Shown here piece by piece: positions 39,651 to 49,632 of a DNA stretch of 64,000 nt. Under the pieces are notes generated by a model, which made no database searches, was not told where the DNA came from, and saw only the letters and a list, made by a program, of their open reading frames with translations. The stretch is from positions 82,043 to 146,042 of the forward strand of contig JAHEJW010000001.1 of the NCBI GenBank assembly GCA_024638655.1, written 5' to 3'. Source of the DNA: a bacterium. Lineage in GTDB: Bacteria > Actinomycetota > Acidimicrobiia > Spongiisociales > ZC4RG35. Every line of letters starts with the position of its first letter. Positions within the stretch are counted from its first letter, which is position 1. The translations under genes were made by a program, and so were the position numbers.

Positions 39651-41318
39651 ATGCTCGACCTGACCTTCCCCCTCCATGCCCCCCATGGCACGGATCTGAA
39701 CACCAAGGGCTGGCTCCAGGAGGCGGCCCTCCGGTGTTTGCTCAACAACCTGGATCCCGACGTCGCCGAAGACCCTGAGAATTTGATCGTGTACGGCGGC
39801 AGGGGCAAGGCGGCGAGAGACCTCAACGCCTTCCATGCCATCGTCGCGACGCTCCAGCGGCTGGAGAACGATGAGACTCTGCTGGTGCAGTCCGGAAAGC
39901 CGGTCGGGGTTTTTCGTACCCACGAGCTCGCACCCAGGGTCTTGATCGCCAACAGCCTGCTGGTTCCCCGATGGGCGACCCTCGAGCATTTCTGGAAGCT
40001 CGAGGAAGAGGGTCTGATCATGTACGGGCAGATGACGGCCGGATCCTGGATCTACATCGGCACCCAGGGAATCCTCCAGGGGACATACCAGACCTTCGTT
40101 GCCATAGCCGACAAGCTCTTCGAGGGCACCCTGGCGGGGACGATCACCTTGACCGGCGGGCTCGGCGGGATGGGTGGGGCCCAACCCCTGGCTATAACCA
40201 TGAACGGAGGTGTTGCCATCTGTGTCGAGGTCGATCCGCACCGAATCCAACGGAGGCTGGAGACCCGTTATCTCGATACGCAAGCAGATTCGATCGAGCA
40301 TGCCATCGACCTGGCCATGGTGGCCAAGAGAGACAAGAAGCCACTCTCCATCGGACTGCTGGGGAACGCTGCGGAGGTGTTCCCCGAGCTGCTGGAGATG
40401 GAGGTCGAGATCGACATCGTCACCGACCAGACCTCGGCCCACGACCCTCTCTATGGGTACATACCTGCCGGCTACACCCTCGACGAGGCCAAGTCGCTGC
40501 GCGGAGACGACCCGGACACCTACATCAAAGCCGCTCGCGAGTCGATGGCCACACAATGTGAGGCGATGGTCGGGTTCAGGCAGAAGGGCTCCGAGGTATT
40601 CGATTACGGGAACAACCTCCGCGGCGAGGCCCAGACCGCCGGCTACGGCGACGCCTTCTCATACCCCGGATTCGTACCCGCCTACATACGCGACCTGTTC
40701 TGTGAGGGATCGGGACCGTTCCGATGGATAGCCCTCAGCGGGAACCCCGCCGACATTGCGGCCACCGACGCAACTCTCGCCGAGCTCTTTCCCGAAAATG
40801 ACGCCCTCAACCGATGGCTGAGGATGGCAGCCGACGAAGTCCAATATCAAGGTCTCCCCGCCCGTATCTGCTGGCTGTCGTACGGCGAGAGGCATCAGGC
40901 GGGGCTCGCCTTCAACGAGCTCGTGGCGTCCGGCCGGGTGAGCGCACCCGTCGTCATCGGTAGAGACCATCTCGACTCTGGTTCGGTGGCGTCGCCCTTC
41001 CGGGAGACCGAGGCGATGGCCGACGGCTCCGACGCCGTGGCAGACTGGCCGATCCTCAACGCCATGCTCAACGTGTCATCAGGCGCCGCCTGGGTGGCCG
41101 TCCATCATGGCGGGGGCGTCGGGATCGGGAACTCGATCCACGCAGGGGCCCAGGTTGTGGCCGACGGCACCGCCGAGGGGGCATTCCGCGTCGAACGGGT
41201 CTTGACCAATGACCCGGGGACCGGCGTGATGAGACACGCCGACGCCGGCTACGAGAAGGCCCGCTTGGTCGCGACCGAACGGGGAGTGGACATCCCAATG
41301 CTCGACACCGATGGATGA
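39651..41318 (+). CDS. hutU: Urocanate hydratase
   Basis: The 555-aa protein is full length for HutU. It has [11 protein letters not shown], the NAD-binding region [26 protein letters not shown] and [31 protein letters not shown], the active-site Cys in [12 protein letters not shown], and the C-terminal [15 protein letters not shown]. It converts urocanate to imidazolonepropionate, the second step of histidine breakdown. The arginase-fold gene overlaps it by eight bases. No hutH is present in the window. Confidence 0.96.
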   Translation: MLDLTFPLHAPHGTDLNTKGWLQEAALRCLLNNLDPDVAEDPENLIVYGGRGKAARDLNAFHAIVATLQRLENDETLLVQSGKPVGVFRTHELAPRVLIANSLLVPRWATLEHFWKLEEEGLIMYGQMTAGSWIYIGTQGILQGTYQTFVAIADKLFEGTLAGTITLTGGLGGMGGAQPLAITMNGGVAICVEVDPHRIQRRLETRYLDTQADSIEHAIDLAMVAKRDKKPLSIGLLGNAAEVFPELLEMEVEIDIVTDQTSAHDPLYGYIPAGYTLDEAKSLRGDDPDTYIKAARESMATQCEAMVGFRQKGSEVFDYGNNLRGEAQTAGYGDAFSYPGFVPAYIRDLFCEGSGPFRWIALSGNPADIAATDATLAELFPENDALNRWLRMAADEVQYQGLPARICWLSYGERHQAGLAFNELVASGRVSAPVVIGRDHLDSGSVASPFRETEAMADGSDAVADWPILNAMLNVSSGAAWVAVHHGGGVGIGNSIHAGAQVVADGTAEGAFRVERVLTNDPGTGVMRHADAGYEKARLVATERGVDIPMLDTDG

Positions 41319-42111
41319 TGTCAGGGGCCATGCCGATGTTTGGCTGGCGAGGGGGGGAGAGCAGCCACAGGTAGCCGTCGTGGGGTTGCCTTGGTCGCAG
41401 CACTCGGGGATAGCCCTGGCTCCGCTTGCCCTACGGGACAGGCTGAGTCGTTTCTCCACATTCCACTCGGAACGACAGAGCGACGTCGCCGAAGTCCGGG
41501 CCTTTGATATGGGGAACTGGCCGGTCCTGGGTCTCGATCTGGCTGACTTGCAGGGCTATTTGTCGTCACGCATCGACCAGCTCCGCTCGCCCGGGCTCAC
41601 CTTCTTCCTCGGGGGCGACGATGCGATCTGTCAGGCAATCAGAGGTGCGATGAGGGCGGACCTCCTCCGCTTCTCGTCCAACCGTCTGGCCGAGGAAGAA
41701 CAGCTCGGCGCCGTGCGAACGGTGACGATTGGAGCACACGGATTCGCCAGGACACCGAAAGACCGTCCCGCTGAACCGGGCACCACGTTCACCCACGAAC
41801 AGATTGAAGACGAGGGCATGGGCACGATCGTCGATCGCGCACTCGGAGAGCTGGAGAGCCAGGACATCCATGTGAGCATCGATCTCGACGCGCTCGACCC
41901 GTCCCTCGTTCCAGGGAGCAGGGACGCGATGCCCGGTGGCCTGGTAGTCCGCCAGCTGGCGGAGGGAGTCCGGCTCTGCGCCGCCAGTCCCAAGGTGTCA
42001 TCAATCGACTTCGTGGGGGCGGACGTTCAGCTGGACGAATCGGGTCGGACGCTCGACGTCAGCTGTCATCTCCTTCTAACCGCCGTCATGGGGTTCAGGG
42101 AGCGGATGTGA
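41311..42111 (+). CDS. Arginase/HutG-fold protein with degenerate metal site
   Basis: The 266-aa protein has the arginase/agmatinase/formimidoylglutamase fold and overlaps hutU, so formimidoylglutamase (HutG) is the expected role. The third metal motif is intact (SIDLDALDP). The first, normally GGDH, reads GGDD, and the second, normally DAHxD, reads GAHGF. By comparison with arginase, three of the metal ligands (the His and two Asp residues) are replaced, leaving His and the two Asp of motif three. It may bind one metal or none, or have changed function. I therefore do not assign hutG firmly. Confidence 0.8.
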   Translation: MDDVRGHADVWLARGGEQPQVAVVGLPWSQHSGIALAPLALRDRLSRFSTFHSERQSDVAEVRAFDMGNWPVLGLDLADLQGYLSSRIDQLRSPGLTFFLGGDDAICQAIRGAMRADLLRFSSNRLAEEEQLGAVRTVTIGAHGFARTPKDRPAEPGTTFTHEQIEDEGMGTIVDRALGELESQDIHVSIDLDALDPSLVPGSRDAMPGGLVVRQLAEGVRLCAASPKVSSIDFVGADVQLDESGRTLDVSCHLLLTAVMGFRERM

Positions 42112-42134
42112 CCCCATGGCGCGACGTTCGCCCG

Positions 42135-43244
42135 TCAACCCCCGCTGACCGGGACCGCTGACTCCGGGACGAGACCGGTCGTCTGGCGATCCTGGAGGAA
42201 CCCCTGAGGAAGGCGGACACGCCGGGGCCCATGACTGTGGCCCCGGACCATGCGATGAGCTATGTCCGGAAACGGGATGTCAGGATCGAGCTTGTCGACC
42301 AGGACCTGAAGCTCGTCGAGGGATGCGACACGACCCAGCGAGTCGCGCAGGGTCGGGCCGGCAGGGAAGCCCTTCAGATACCACGAGGGATGCTTGCGAA
42401 ACAGATTCATCCCCATCTTCTCACCGAAATGATCCACGAGCAGCTCGGCATGACGAACCATTATTCGGCCGACTTCACCGAGATCCGGCGCCGAAGGGGG
42501 CTCACGCCCGGCGAAGGCTTCGGCGAGATCGCGGAACAGCCAGGGCCGGCCCAAACACCCGCGACCGACAACGACGCCGTCGACGCCGGTTCGGGCCATC
42601 ATCTCGATGGCGTCCCAAGCCGTCCAGATGTCGCCATTGCCCAGCACCGGGATTCCCTTTACCGCTTTCTTGAGAGCCCGGATCGCAGTCCAATCGGCCT
42701 TCCCCGAGTAGAGCTGCTCTGCCGTTCGGGCGTGAAGCGCTACCGCAGCGACGCCCTCCTCCTCGGCAATGAGACCCGTCTCGATGTACGTGAGATGACG
42801 ATCGTCGATTCCTTTGCGGAACTTGACCGTTACCGGAACCTGACCGGCGTTTGAGACGGCGGATCGGACGATGGAGCGAAAGAGACCCAATTTCCACGGG
42901 AGAGCCGCCCCTCCACCGTGCCGGGTCACCTTTCCCATCGGGCAACCGAAGTTCATATCTATGTGATCGACTTCACGATCAGCGACCAGGAACGCCACGG
43001 CCTCACCGATCGCACCCGGGTCGGTCCCGTACAACTGGATCGAACGAGGGACCTCGTCAGCATCGAATCGAGCCAGAGCCAGGGTCTTCTCGTTGCCCTC
43101 GATCAGTCCTCTCGCGCCGATCATCTCGGACACGTAGAGACCGGCCCCGAACTCCCTGCAAAGACGTCTGAATGGGGCGTTGGTGACCCCGGCCATGGGG
43201 GCGAGGATCACGGGAGGGGTGACGTCGATGGAGCCGATCCGCAT
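42135..43244 (-). CDS. tRNA-dihydrouridine synthase, DusB-like
   Basis: The 369-aa protein starts with the Dus motif VILAPMAGVTNAPFRRLCREFGAGLYVSEM. The catalytic Cys is in MNFGCPMGKVTRHGGG and the FMN site in VLGNGDIWTAWDAIEM and GVVVGRGCLGRPWLF. It reduces uridine to dihydrouridine in tRNA D-loops with FMN and NADPH. The C-terminal 20 or so residues are more variable. It converges on the arginase-fold gene. The aceK gene upstream stops-to-starts only eight bases away, so they may be co-transcribed. Confidence 0.93.
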   Translation of the reverse strand: MRIGSIDVTPPVILAPMAGVTNAPFRRLCREFGAGLYVSEMIGARGLIEGNEKTLALARFDADEVPRSIQLYGTDPGAIGEAVAFLVADREVDHIDMNFGCPMGKVTRHGGGAALPWKLGLFRSIVRSAVSNAGQVPVTVKFRKGIDDRHLTYIETGLIAEEEGVAAVALHARTAEQLYSGKADWTAIRALKKAVKGIPVLGNGDIWTAWDAIEMMARTGVDGVVVGRGCLGRPWLFRDLAEAFAGREPPSAPDLGEVGRIMVRHAELLVDHFGEKMGMNLFRKHPSWYLKGFPAGPTLRDSLGRVASLDELQVLVDKLDPDIPFPDIAHRMVRGHSHGPRRVRLPQGFLQDRQTTGLVPESAVPVSGG

Positions 43245-43251
43245 ATGGCCC

Positions 43252-44991
43252 TCAGGATATTGGGGTGTGAGGCCTGAGCCTCAGGTCCTGGCGGTACGGG
43301 TAAACCGAAGCGATCTCGCCCGACAGGAATCTCCGTTGGGTTTCGTTCCACCAGGAGGCTTCGAACAGATCCGCATGTGCGCCGACGAACACGTCCCTGA
43401 GCTCGCCACCCAGACCGAGAAATGAGGCGAACTCGGCGGGAAACACGTCGTCCGGGCCGAGCGGGAACCATGGCGTTTCCGCCATGGCGTCTTCGATGGA
43501 CGGGGATTCGGGTATCTCGCGAAAGTGGCAATTCACTATCTCGGTGAGCTCGTCGTAGTCGTAGAAGACAACGCGGTCGTTTCGAGTGACTCCGAAGTTC
43601 TTGATCAGGAGATCTCCGGCGAAGATCCCGGTCACAGCCAGGTCCTTGATCGCATCCCCGTACTCCACGACTGCCTGTTGAGCTCGTTCTGTCGTGACCT
43701 CGCGAAGGTAGACGTCGAGCGGGATCACTCTTCGCTGCACGTACGCCAACGCAATATCTATGTAGTCGCCCACGGGCTTCACTGTCCTCGAGCACTCACG
43801 CAGCAGCGAGTCGAGCAGGGCAGGATCGAAGCGATCGGCCTTCACCTCCAAGTGCTCGTACGACTGTGAGTCGACCAGCCTTCCCGCCCGGTCATGATGA
43901 AAGACCAGCCGGTATTTCTCCATCACCTGGGACGGTGTCATCGTCTTCTGCGGCGGGAAGCGGTCCTTTATCACTTTGAAGACCATCTCGAAGCCGGGCA
44001 GGGTGAACACCGACATCACCAGCCCCGGCTTTCCTGGTGGCTCCACGAAGATGTCATCGCTCTCCTCGAGATGGGCTCTGAGCTCACGGAACAACTCTGT
44101 CTTCCCATGACGGGCGTGCCCGATCGAGATGTAGAGCTCCGATGCTCGTTTCCGTGGGACCATCTCATTGACGAATCTGATCAGGTCGTACGGTCGTTCC
44201 GCCTCGACGTGGAAGTAGGAGTGGGCAAAGGAGAAGAGGATCGACAGGTCGTTCTCAGTCAACAGGACGGCGTCGACCGCGATCCCATCGGGGTCGTGGG
44301 CCAGGGACAAAGCCATCGGGAGGAATCGCCGGTTGGTCAGCACCCGGCCGACGAGATACGCGCCTTTGGAGCGATAGAACACCGAGTCCGCCACCTCGAT
44401 CGAGGAGACTTCCTCGCCCTCGTCGAGCTCTGACTCGATCCGGTCGGCCACACTCACCGCGTCGAAGCCCGGGTCGTCGAAGAGCTCCGTGAAAGAGGGG
44501 GCACTCAGGACCTTCTCGAGGAGGTCAGCCAAGCTATCGGTCTTCCGGTAGACGTTTGAGACGTCACGGAGACTCTCCGTGGGTGGCGTCCTGAAGTCGG
44601 TCTCGACGAACTCGATCTCAGGATCCACGCCAACTGTTGCAAAGACCCGTCGCGTGATGCTGTTGAAGAACGTCTCGGCGAGCTCGAAGTCCTGTCTCTC
44701 CATTGCGAAGCCCGAATAGGCGGCCTTCATCGACGCCCACACCCTCTTGTCGGCAGATCGATTGCCAAGGATCTTCTCCACCTCCGCAGCTGTCTGCCGC
44801 GCCGTCGGGCTGTACACGTGGAGACGCTCGAGCGCGTCCTCGGCGACGCCCTGCCAGTCGAGCAACTCGAACCTGGTCTGGGCGCGGGAGGTGATGCCGT
44901 CGAAGCGCTTCCTCAGATCCCGATATGCGTCTGCAATCGCACGCGCTCCGAGACTGGCGAGCCTGCTGTCGGAGGCCTGGCCGGCTGTCAT
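43252..44991 (-). CDS. aceK: Isocitrate dehydrogenase kinase/phosphatase
   Basis: The 579-aa protein matches AceK along its length. Distinctive parts are GHARHGKTELFRELRAHL, VFTLPGFEMVFKVIKDRFPPQK, VMEKYRLVFHHDRAGR, VQRRVIPLDVYL and the catalytic GDLLIKNFGVTRNDRVVFYDYDELTE. AceK phosphorylates and dephosphorylates isocitrate dehydrogenase, steering carbon between the TCA cycle and the glyoxylate shunt. The usual partners aceB and aceA are not in this window. AceK is best known from proteobacteria, so its presence here is notable. Confidence 0.95.
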   Translation of the reverse strand: MTAGQASDSRLASLGARAIADAYRDLRKRFDGITSRAQTRFELLDWQGVAEDALERLHVYSPTARQTAAEVEKILGNRSADKRVWASMKAAYSGFAMERQDFELAETFFNSITRRVFATVGVDPEIEFVETDFRTPPTESLRDVSNVYRKTDSLADLLEKVLSAPSFTELFDDPGFDAVSVADRIESELDEGEEVSSIEVADSVFYRSKGAYLVGRVLTNRRFLPMALSLAHDPDGIAVDAVLLTENDLSILFSFAHSYFHVEAERPYDLIRFVNEMVPRKRASELYISIGHARHGKTELFRELRAHLEESDDIFVEPPGKPGLVMSVFTLPGFEMVFKVIKDRFPPQKTMTPSQVMEKYRLVFHHDRAGRLVDSQSYEHLEVKADRFDPALLDSLLRECSRTVKPVGDYIDIALAYVQRRVIPLDVYLREVTTERAQQAVVEYGDAIKDLAVTGIFAGDLLIKNFGVTRNDRVVFYDYDELTEIVNCHFREIPESPSIEDAMAETPWFPLGPDDVFPAEFASFLGLGGELRDVFVGAHADLFEASWWNETQRRFLSGEIASVYPYRQDLRLRPHTPIS

Positions 44992-45105
44992 GGCATGAGA
45001 CTGGCATTCCGAGCGGGGTATCCCAAGCCCCCTGGCGCATCAACGGTCGAAACTCTCCTCGAAACCGTCCCACCCGACAGGAATCGGCCCGGTTTCCTCT
45101 GGAGA

Positions 45106-45516
45106 TCAGAACTCGGTGCTGGTCACGTTCTGTAAACGGACCTCGCCATGTGCGGCAAGCTTCCCGTCGTCCTGGCGTGTGAGATCGACCTGCCAGAGCT
45201 GTTGGGTGCGCCCACGATGAATGGGCACGGCACGCCCTATCAAGACACCACCCGTCGTTGCCCTCAAGAAATCGGTCTTGTTGCTGATGCCCACGGCGCC
45301 TGCCATCCCCTGGTCCACAGCCCAAATCGCCGCACCCGTCGAGGCCAGGGTCTCGACCATGGTGCAGTAGACGCCGCCGTGGACCACTCCGTAGGGCTGA
45401 TGGTGGTTCTCACCGATAGCCAACCGCCCTTCAGCGAGGTCGGCGGTCGCCGACGTGAGCTCGATTCCCGTGAACGAGACGTAGTCGGGGCGGTCCTCGA
45501 ATGGGTCGACCGTCAT
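45106..45516 (-). CDS. PaaI-type hotdog thioesterase
   Basis: The 136-aa hotdog-fold protein has the PaaI signature NHHQPYGVVHGGVYCTMVETLASTGAAIW (with HGG and a helix acid) and the strand SNKTDFLRATTGGVLIGRAVPIHRGRTQQLWQVDL. These enzymes hydrolyse acyl-CoA thioesters in the cytoplasm. Its start overlaps the stop of the upstream lipoprotein gene by four bases. The substrate is unknown. Confidence 0.9.
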   Translation of the reverse strand: MTVDPFEDRPDYVSFTGIELTSATADLAEGRLAIGENHHQPYGVVHGGVYCTMVETLASTGAAIWAVDQGMAGAVGISNKTDFLRATTGGVLIGRAVPIHRGRTQQLWQVDLTRQDDGKLAAHGEVRLQNVTSTEF

Positions 45517-46487
45517 GAACCGCAGCCCACCTGGAGCTGGGTCACCGTCCCGAGGTCGTTGTCTACGTACTCGATGACCTCGACAGCCAACCCCTCGAAG
45601 TATGCCGAGTTGAGGACGATCTCCATCTTCCCGTCGCCACTCAGATCGGCGACCGCCCCCACTGTGAAGGACGCGCCGAACGGACTTTCGGAGTCGGTTA
45701 CCACGGTTGCGCCGAGGATCGCGGTCTGCACCGCCCCATCCACGACTTTCCTGAGAAAGGCGATCGAGTAGTCGCCCTCTTCCATCAGGAGGCCGGGTGT
45801 CACCTCTTCGGCGACGACTATCACCTCGTTGACGCCGTCACCCTCCAGGTCGGTGCGCAGCAGCTGTTTCACCGCAGGGCTTGCGACGGTCAGCCCCCGC
45901 GTAGAAAGCAGCGCCGAGGCGAACCCTGCATAAGTCCCGTCATCGCTGATCGTCTGGAAGATGTGGGGTTGGAGATCCCACGGCGCCGAGATCGCCACCC
46001 CATAGGGACCGGGCCACTCTCCCAGGAGCTCGGGGTTGTCGATTTCGACACCGATGATGTCGAGCGGCTCGCACACGAGTGTCTGAGGGCCACCCGTCGT
46101 CACCGCCTGCAGCCCGATCCGGGCGATCTGGTAGTCCTCGCCTCCAACGACCGGAAGGGCACCCTCGTCCTCGGCCATGATCCAGTCGGACCCATCCCAC
46201 CAACCGAGGGCGCCAAAACCCGACACGATCAGGGGCTCATCCGCCCAATTGCCCTCGAGACCCCCGTCCGTCGTGGTGGTTTCCGAGATGGTGGTTGTGG
46301 TGGTCGATGGGCTTGTCGACGTGGTGGAAGCGAAGCTGGTGGTTGGAGGACTGGTTGTCGATGCTTCGCCCGTGCTGGTCGTCTCGTCGAGCGTGGTTGT
46401 CGAATCAGTTGTCTCGTCAGGACTGCACGCGGCCAATCCGAGGGCAGCCACCAACGCCAGAGTGAGCGCTCGTCGCATCGGCGACAA
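45513..46487 (-). CDS. Lipoprotein with Thr/Ser linker and FG-GAP-like repeats
   Basis: The 324-aa protein has a lipoprotein signal (LALVAALGLAAC) followed by about 60 residues rich in Thr and Ser. The C-terminal domain contains two calcium-loop-like repeats, DLEGDGVNEVIVV and DLSGDGKMEIVLN, as in FG-GAP/VCBS beta-propeller proteins. It is probably attached to the outer face of the membrane. The function is not known. It is flanked closely by maf and the thioesterase gene on the same strand, a likely but unrelated operon. Confidence 0.8.
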   Translation of the reverse strand: MSPMRRALTLALVAALGLAACSPDETTDSTTTLDETTSTGEASTTSPPTTSFASTTSTSPSTTTTTISETTTTDGGLEGNWADEPLIVSGFGALGWWDGSDWIMAEDEGALPVVGGEDYQIARIGLQAVTTGGPQTLVCEPLDIIGVEIDNPELLGEWPGPYGVAISAPWDLQPHIFQTISDDGTYAGFASALLSTRGLTVASPAVKQLLRTDLEGDGVNEVIVVAEEVTPGLLMEEGDYSIAFLRKVVDGAVQTAILGATVVTDSESPFGASFTVGAVADLSGDGKMEIVLNSAYFEGLAVEVIEYVDNDLGTVTQLQVGCGS

Positions 46488-46488
46488 G

Positions 46489-47088
46489 CTAATCGCCGCG
46501 ACCGGGTGACAAGATGAACTGGTTCATCTCAGCGCCGACACGGTTGAGCAATCGGGGAAGCAGATGGATAGGCAGACCTATGACGGTAAAGGGGCTGCCG
46601 CGGACTGACTCGACGAATTGGCCCCCCAGGCCCTGCAGCGCGTAGGCACCGGCCTTGTCCATCGGCTCGCCGGTGTCGACATATGACGCAATCTCATCGA
46701 GAGTCATCGAGACCACCACGACTTCGGTCACATCCACCATCGAGACGACCTCCGCCCCGTCTCTCAGCATCGCCACCGCGACCCCGGTGAATACATCGTG
46801 ACTGTCACCCTCCAGCCGTCGCAGCATCCCCCTCGCCTCCTCCGGATGGGCCGGCTTCCCAAGCATTTGACCCGCGTGCACCACGGCCGTGTCAGCAGCC
46901 ACAACCACCCGACCGGGGGCAGCAACCGCCATCGCCTTGGCGCGAGCCAGGCGCTCGACGTAGGCGGCGGGGAGCTCCGCTGGAAGCCGCGACTCGTCGA
47001 TTCCTGGAGGTTCGACGTCAAAGACGAGATTCAGTCGCTCCAAGAGCTCCCGTCGACGAGGTGACCCGGATGCCAGCACCAGCCTCAT
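46489..47088 (-). CDS. maf: Maf-family nucleotide pyrophosphatase
   Basis: The 199-aa protein opens LVLASGSPRRRELLERL, the Maf nucleotide-binding motif. It continues ARAKAMAVAAPGRVVVAADTAVVHAGQMLGKP and ends GAYALQGLGGQFVESVRGSPFTVIGLPI, all conserved in Maf/YhdE. Maf proteins hydrolyse non-canonical or excess nucleoside triphosphates such as dTTP and UTP. It overlaps the upstream amidohydrolase stop by four bases. Confidence 0.94.
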   Translation of the reverse strand: MRLVLASGSPRRRELLERLNLVFDVEPPGIDESRLPAELPAAYVERLARAKAMAVAAPGRVVVAADTAVVHAGQMLGKPAHPEEARGMLRRLEGDSHDVFTGVAVAMLRDGAEVVSMVDVTEVVVVSMTLDEIASYVDTGEPMDKAGAYALQGLGGQFVESVRGSPFTVIGLPIHLLPRLLNRVGAEMNQFILSPGRGD

Positions 47089-48146
47089 CGGAGAACTCCC
47101 AGCCGGATAACTGTTGTCGGACTGCCGAGAACCCCGATGGCGGCGACGGGATTGTCCGGGAAGAGAACCGCATTCGCCGGAGACCCCGGGTCGAAGCCTG
47201 TGGACCGCCCGGTTGCTTCGAACGCCGCAAAGCCAACCGCTTTGACGGCATGTCGAGCGCTCAGCCCCAACTCAGCCAGTCTCACTGCCTCACCGGCAAT
47301 GTCGGCGGGGGCACCAACGAGGTCCGATCCCGCCAGAACTCGCACCCCGGCCTCGACGGCGTGTGGCAACAGCCGACACACGTTTTGGAGGCCCTCGCTG
47401 AGCAGCCGTCCGCCGCTCGACGTCTCGCCGAGCTGTTTGATCGTCTCCTCCACGCGAAGCACCGTAGGGACCCACATGCCACCGCGTGCACCAAGCACCT
47501 CTAGGTCTTCTTCGCTCAGAAACAGACCATGCTCGATGGAGTGGACGCCTGCGCGAACAGCGAGGCCCGGCACCTCAGGCGCCATCGTATGGATGGCGAC
47601 TTTGGCCCCGGCTGCGTCAGCTGAAGAGACTGCCTCACGCAGTTGACTGGCGTCGAAATTGGCCACCGGACCGATCCCTCGACGTGGCCAGTCCCCTACC
47701 AGCTTCACCCAGCCGAGACCTCGGCGGGCCTCTGACTCGACTGCCGCACCGATGTCTCCTGGGTCGATCACCCTGCCAAAGCCCGAGAAGTATCCGTCGA
47801 GCACAGAGATGATCGCGCCAGCAGCCTCGACCTCGGGGCGCTCGATCGACGGCGTCTGCCGTATTGCGTCGATGGTGGTCGTATCGCGCCATCCCTTGTC
47901 CAACAGGAGGGTCACACCCGCAGCTAGCGCATCTCGAGCCCTCTCGATCGCACCTTCGACATCTCCCGGGTCGGTGATGTGCTCCCCGGCAAGATGGGAA
48001 TGGGCGTCGGCCAAACCCGGCAACGCCCAACTCTCCCGCCCGACGTGGGCATCCGGCTCACCAGCCGGTTCCACCCAGATTCCCCCGCTGATATCCCGCG
48101 TGACCACCGGGCCGAATGGGGATCTGAGGGTGACGCGGACTCTCAT
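47085..48146 (-). CDS. Amidohydrolase-family protein
   Basis: I use the ATG at 48146 (MRVRVTLRSPFGPVV), giving 353 aa. The protein has the amidohydrolase first motif as LPGLADAHSHLAG, KLVGDW near the site of the usual carboxylated Lys, AIHTMA and SIEHGLFL for the metal His residues, and LAGSDLVGAPA with the catalytic Asp. This resembles imidazolonepropionase and prolidase-like amidohydrolases. The nearby hutU makes a histidine-pathway role tempting, but they are 6 kb apart on opposite strands, so the substrate is open. Confidence 0.85.
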   Translation of the reverse strand: MRVRVTLRSPFGPVVTRDISGGIWVEPAGEPDAHVGRESWALPGLADAHSHLAGEHITDPGDVEGAIERARDALAAGVTLLLDKGWRDTTTIDAIRQTPSIERPEVEAAGAIISVLDGYFSGFGRVIDPGDIGAAVESEARRGLGWVKLVGDWPRRGIGPVANFDASQLREAVSSADAAGAKVAIHTMAPEVPGLAVRAGVHSIEHGLFLSEEDLEVLGARGGMWVPTVLRVEETIKQLGETSSGGRLLSEGLQNVCRLLPHAVEAGVRVLAGSDLVGAPADIAGEAVRLAELGLSARHAVKAVGFAAFEATGRSTGFDPGSPANAVLFPDNPVAAIGVLGSPTTVIRLGVLR

Positions 48147-48246
48147 GGTGCTGACGCTAACTGCCGATATGTATGGACCAGAGGCTCCATCCGATACGAG
48201 GGGACCCACCAATGCCGAGGGGACTTTGCTCCAAGAGCTCTACATA

Positions 48247-49632
48247 ATGGCGCAGGTGAAGAAGGTCGTGGTCGTGGCAGCTGTGATCCTGACCTCCTGT
48301 GGCGCGCTCACCCAGCCACCCACAACATCTCCTCCTCCGCCTCCCGTCGTCCAACCTATCTCGACGACCACACTCGGCACTCAGCCACTCGAGGTTCAGA
48401 ACTGCGGAGCCCCACCGGTCACTTTTTCCGCCTTCTGTGAGGTCTACGAGCTCATCCAAGAGTGGCATGTCGATCGGCCGATCTCTGACGAGTTCCTCGC
48501 CCAGGTCGCACTCGACTCGTTGGCGAGTCACCGGCCAACCGCAACCGAAGAGAGGCCCAGGACGCTCTTCTGCGCCGTTCCAAACGATGCGTTCGTCGAC
48601 TTCTGCAGCCAGCTGGCGACCATGGTCTGGGAGGACGAAATAGCCATCGCCCCAGCCGTCGACGAGGCCGTACTGGCAATGACCGACATCGGCCTCGGCC
48701 CCTTCACCTACTACGTGCCGCCGGATCAGGTCGGTTCGTTCAGGCAAAATGGAGTCGTGGGCGGTGTTGGTGTTCTCCTCGACGCCACCAACTCGGTGGG
48801 CTCCAAATGCGCTCGAATCGACGAGACCTGTCCTCTCGAGATCGTCTTTGTGTTGGAGAACAATCCGGGGGCCGAGGCAGGTTTGGAAGCGGGTGATCAG
48901 ATCATCTCCATCGACGGCGAGCCGGTCCAAGGGCGGGGTTTCGCTGCCACCGCAACGACCATCGCAGGCGACGAGACGGGGACGGTCACCATCACAGTGG
49001 ACCGAGACGGCGAGACGGTCGAGTTCACCATCGACCGTGCGCCTCTCACCGTTCCGACGGTGGACGTGAGTGTCCCACTCGATGGAGTCGGCTATCTGCG
49101 CATTCCCGACTTCGAAGCAGACATTGGCAACTTGGTCGCCGATGCGCTCTCGTCGCTCGACGAAGCAGGCGCCGGAACGATCGTCGTCGACCTCCGCGAC
49201 AACCCCGGTGGGTTTGTCGACACGGTGGTGGAGGTTGCCTCCCAGTTCATCGACGGTGGAACCGTCATGGCCACGGCGGGACCGGGCGACTCGTTCGAGT
49301 ATCCGGCCGGCGATGGAGGCTTGGCGACCACTCAGAGACTCGTCGTGCTCGTGAACAGGGGAACCGCCTCTGCGGCTGAGATACTCGCTGGTGCTCTGCG
49401 CGACCGACGGGGGGCTGTGATCGTTGGGGCCAACACGTTCGGTAAAGATGCCGTTCAGATACCCTTTGAGCTACGCAACGGCGGTGAACTCTATGTCGCC
49501 GTGGCCCGCTGGACGACACCGACCGGGTTGACGGCCGGAGACGGCGGGCTGACGCCGGACAGGGAGTTGGAATTCCCGACCGACCAGACCGTCGAGGAAC
49601 TCGTCCGGGCCGCCCTCGACGCGGCATCATGA
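48247..49632 (+). CDS. S41-family (CtpA-like) peptidase lipoprotein, copy 1
   Basis: The track ORF begins at 47659 inside the amidohydrolase gene; the ATG at 48247 gives a lipoprotein signal (VVVVAAVILTSC) and 461 aa. A Pro/Thr-rich linker leads to a PDZ domain (NNPGAEAGLEAGDQIISIDGEPV) and the S41 protease core, with catalytic Ser in RGTASAAEI and Lys in TFGKDAVQ. It has three Cys pairs in the N-terminal half, shared with copy 2, suggesting disulfides outside the membrane. It should cleave exported proteins. The next gene overlaps by four bases. Confidence 0.9.
   Translation: MAQVKKVVVVAAVILTSCGALTQPPTTSPPPPPVVQPISTTTLGTQPLEVQNCGAPPVTFSAFCEVYELIQEWHVDRPISDEFLAQVALDSLASHRPTATEERPRTLFCAVPNDAFVDFCSQLATMVWEDEIAIAPAVDEAVLAMTDIGLGPFTYYVPPDQVGSFRQNGVVGGVGVLLDATNSVGSKCARIDETCPLEIVFVLENNPGAEAGLEAGDQIISIDGEPVQGRGFAATATTIAGDETGTVTITVDRDGETVEFTIDRAPLTVPTVDVSVPLDGVGYLRIPDFEADIGNLVADALSSLDEAGAGTIVVDLRDNPGGFVDTVVEVASQFIDGGTVMATAGPGDSFEYPAGDGGLATTQRLVVLVNRGTASAAEILAGALRDRRGAVIVGANTFGKDAVQIPFELRNGGELYVAVARWTTPTGLTAGDGGLTPDRELEFPTDQTVEELVRAALDAAS

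Noticed and set aside
38497-39663. 388-aa plus-strand ORF
   Set aside because: It overlaps two convincing ABC-2 permeases in another frame and lacks membrane helices or motifs.
47659-48246. N-terminal extension of the first S41 peptidase ORF
   Set aside because: It lies over the amidohydrolase gene; the lipoprotein signal begins at 48247.
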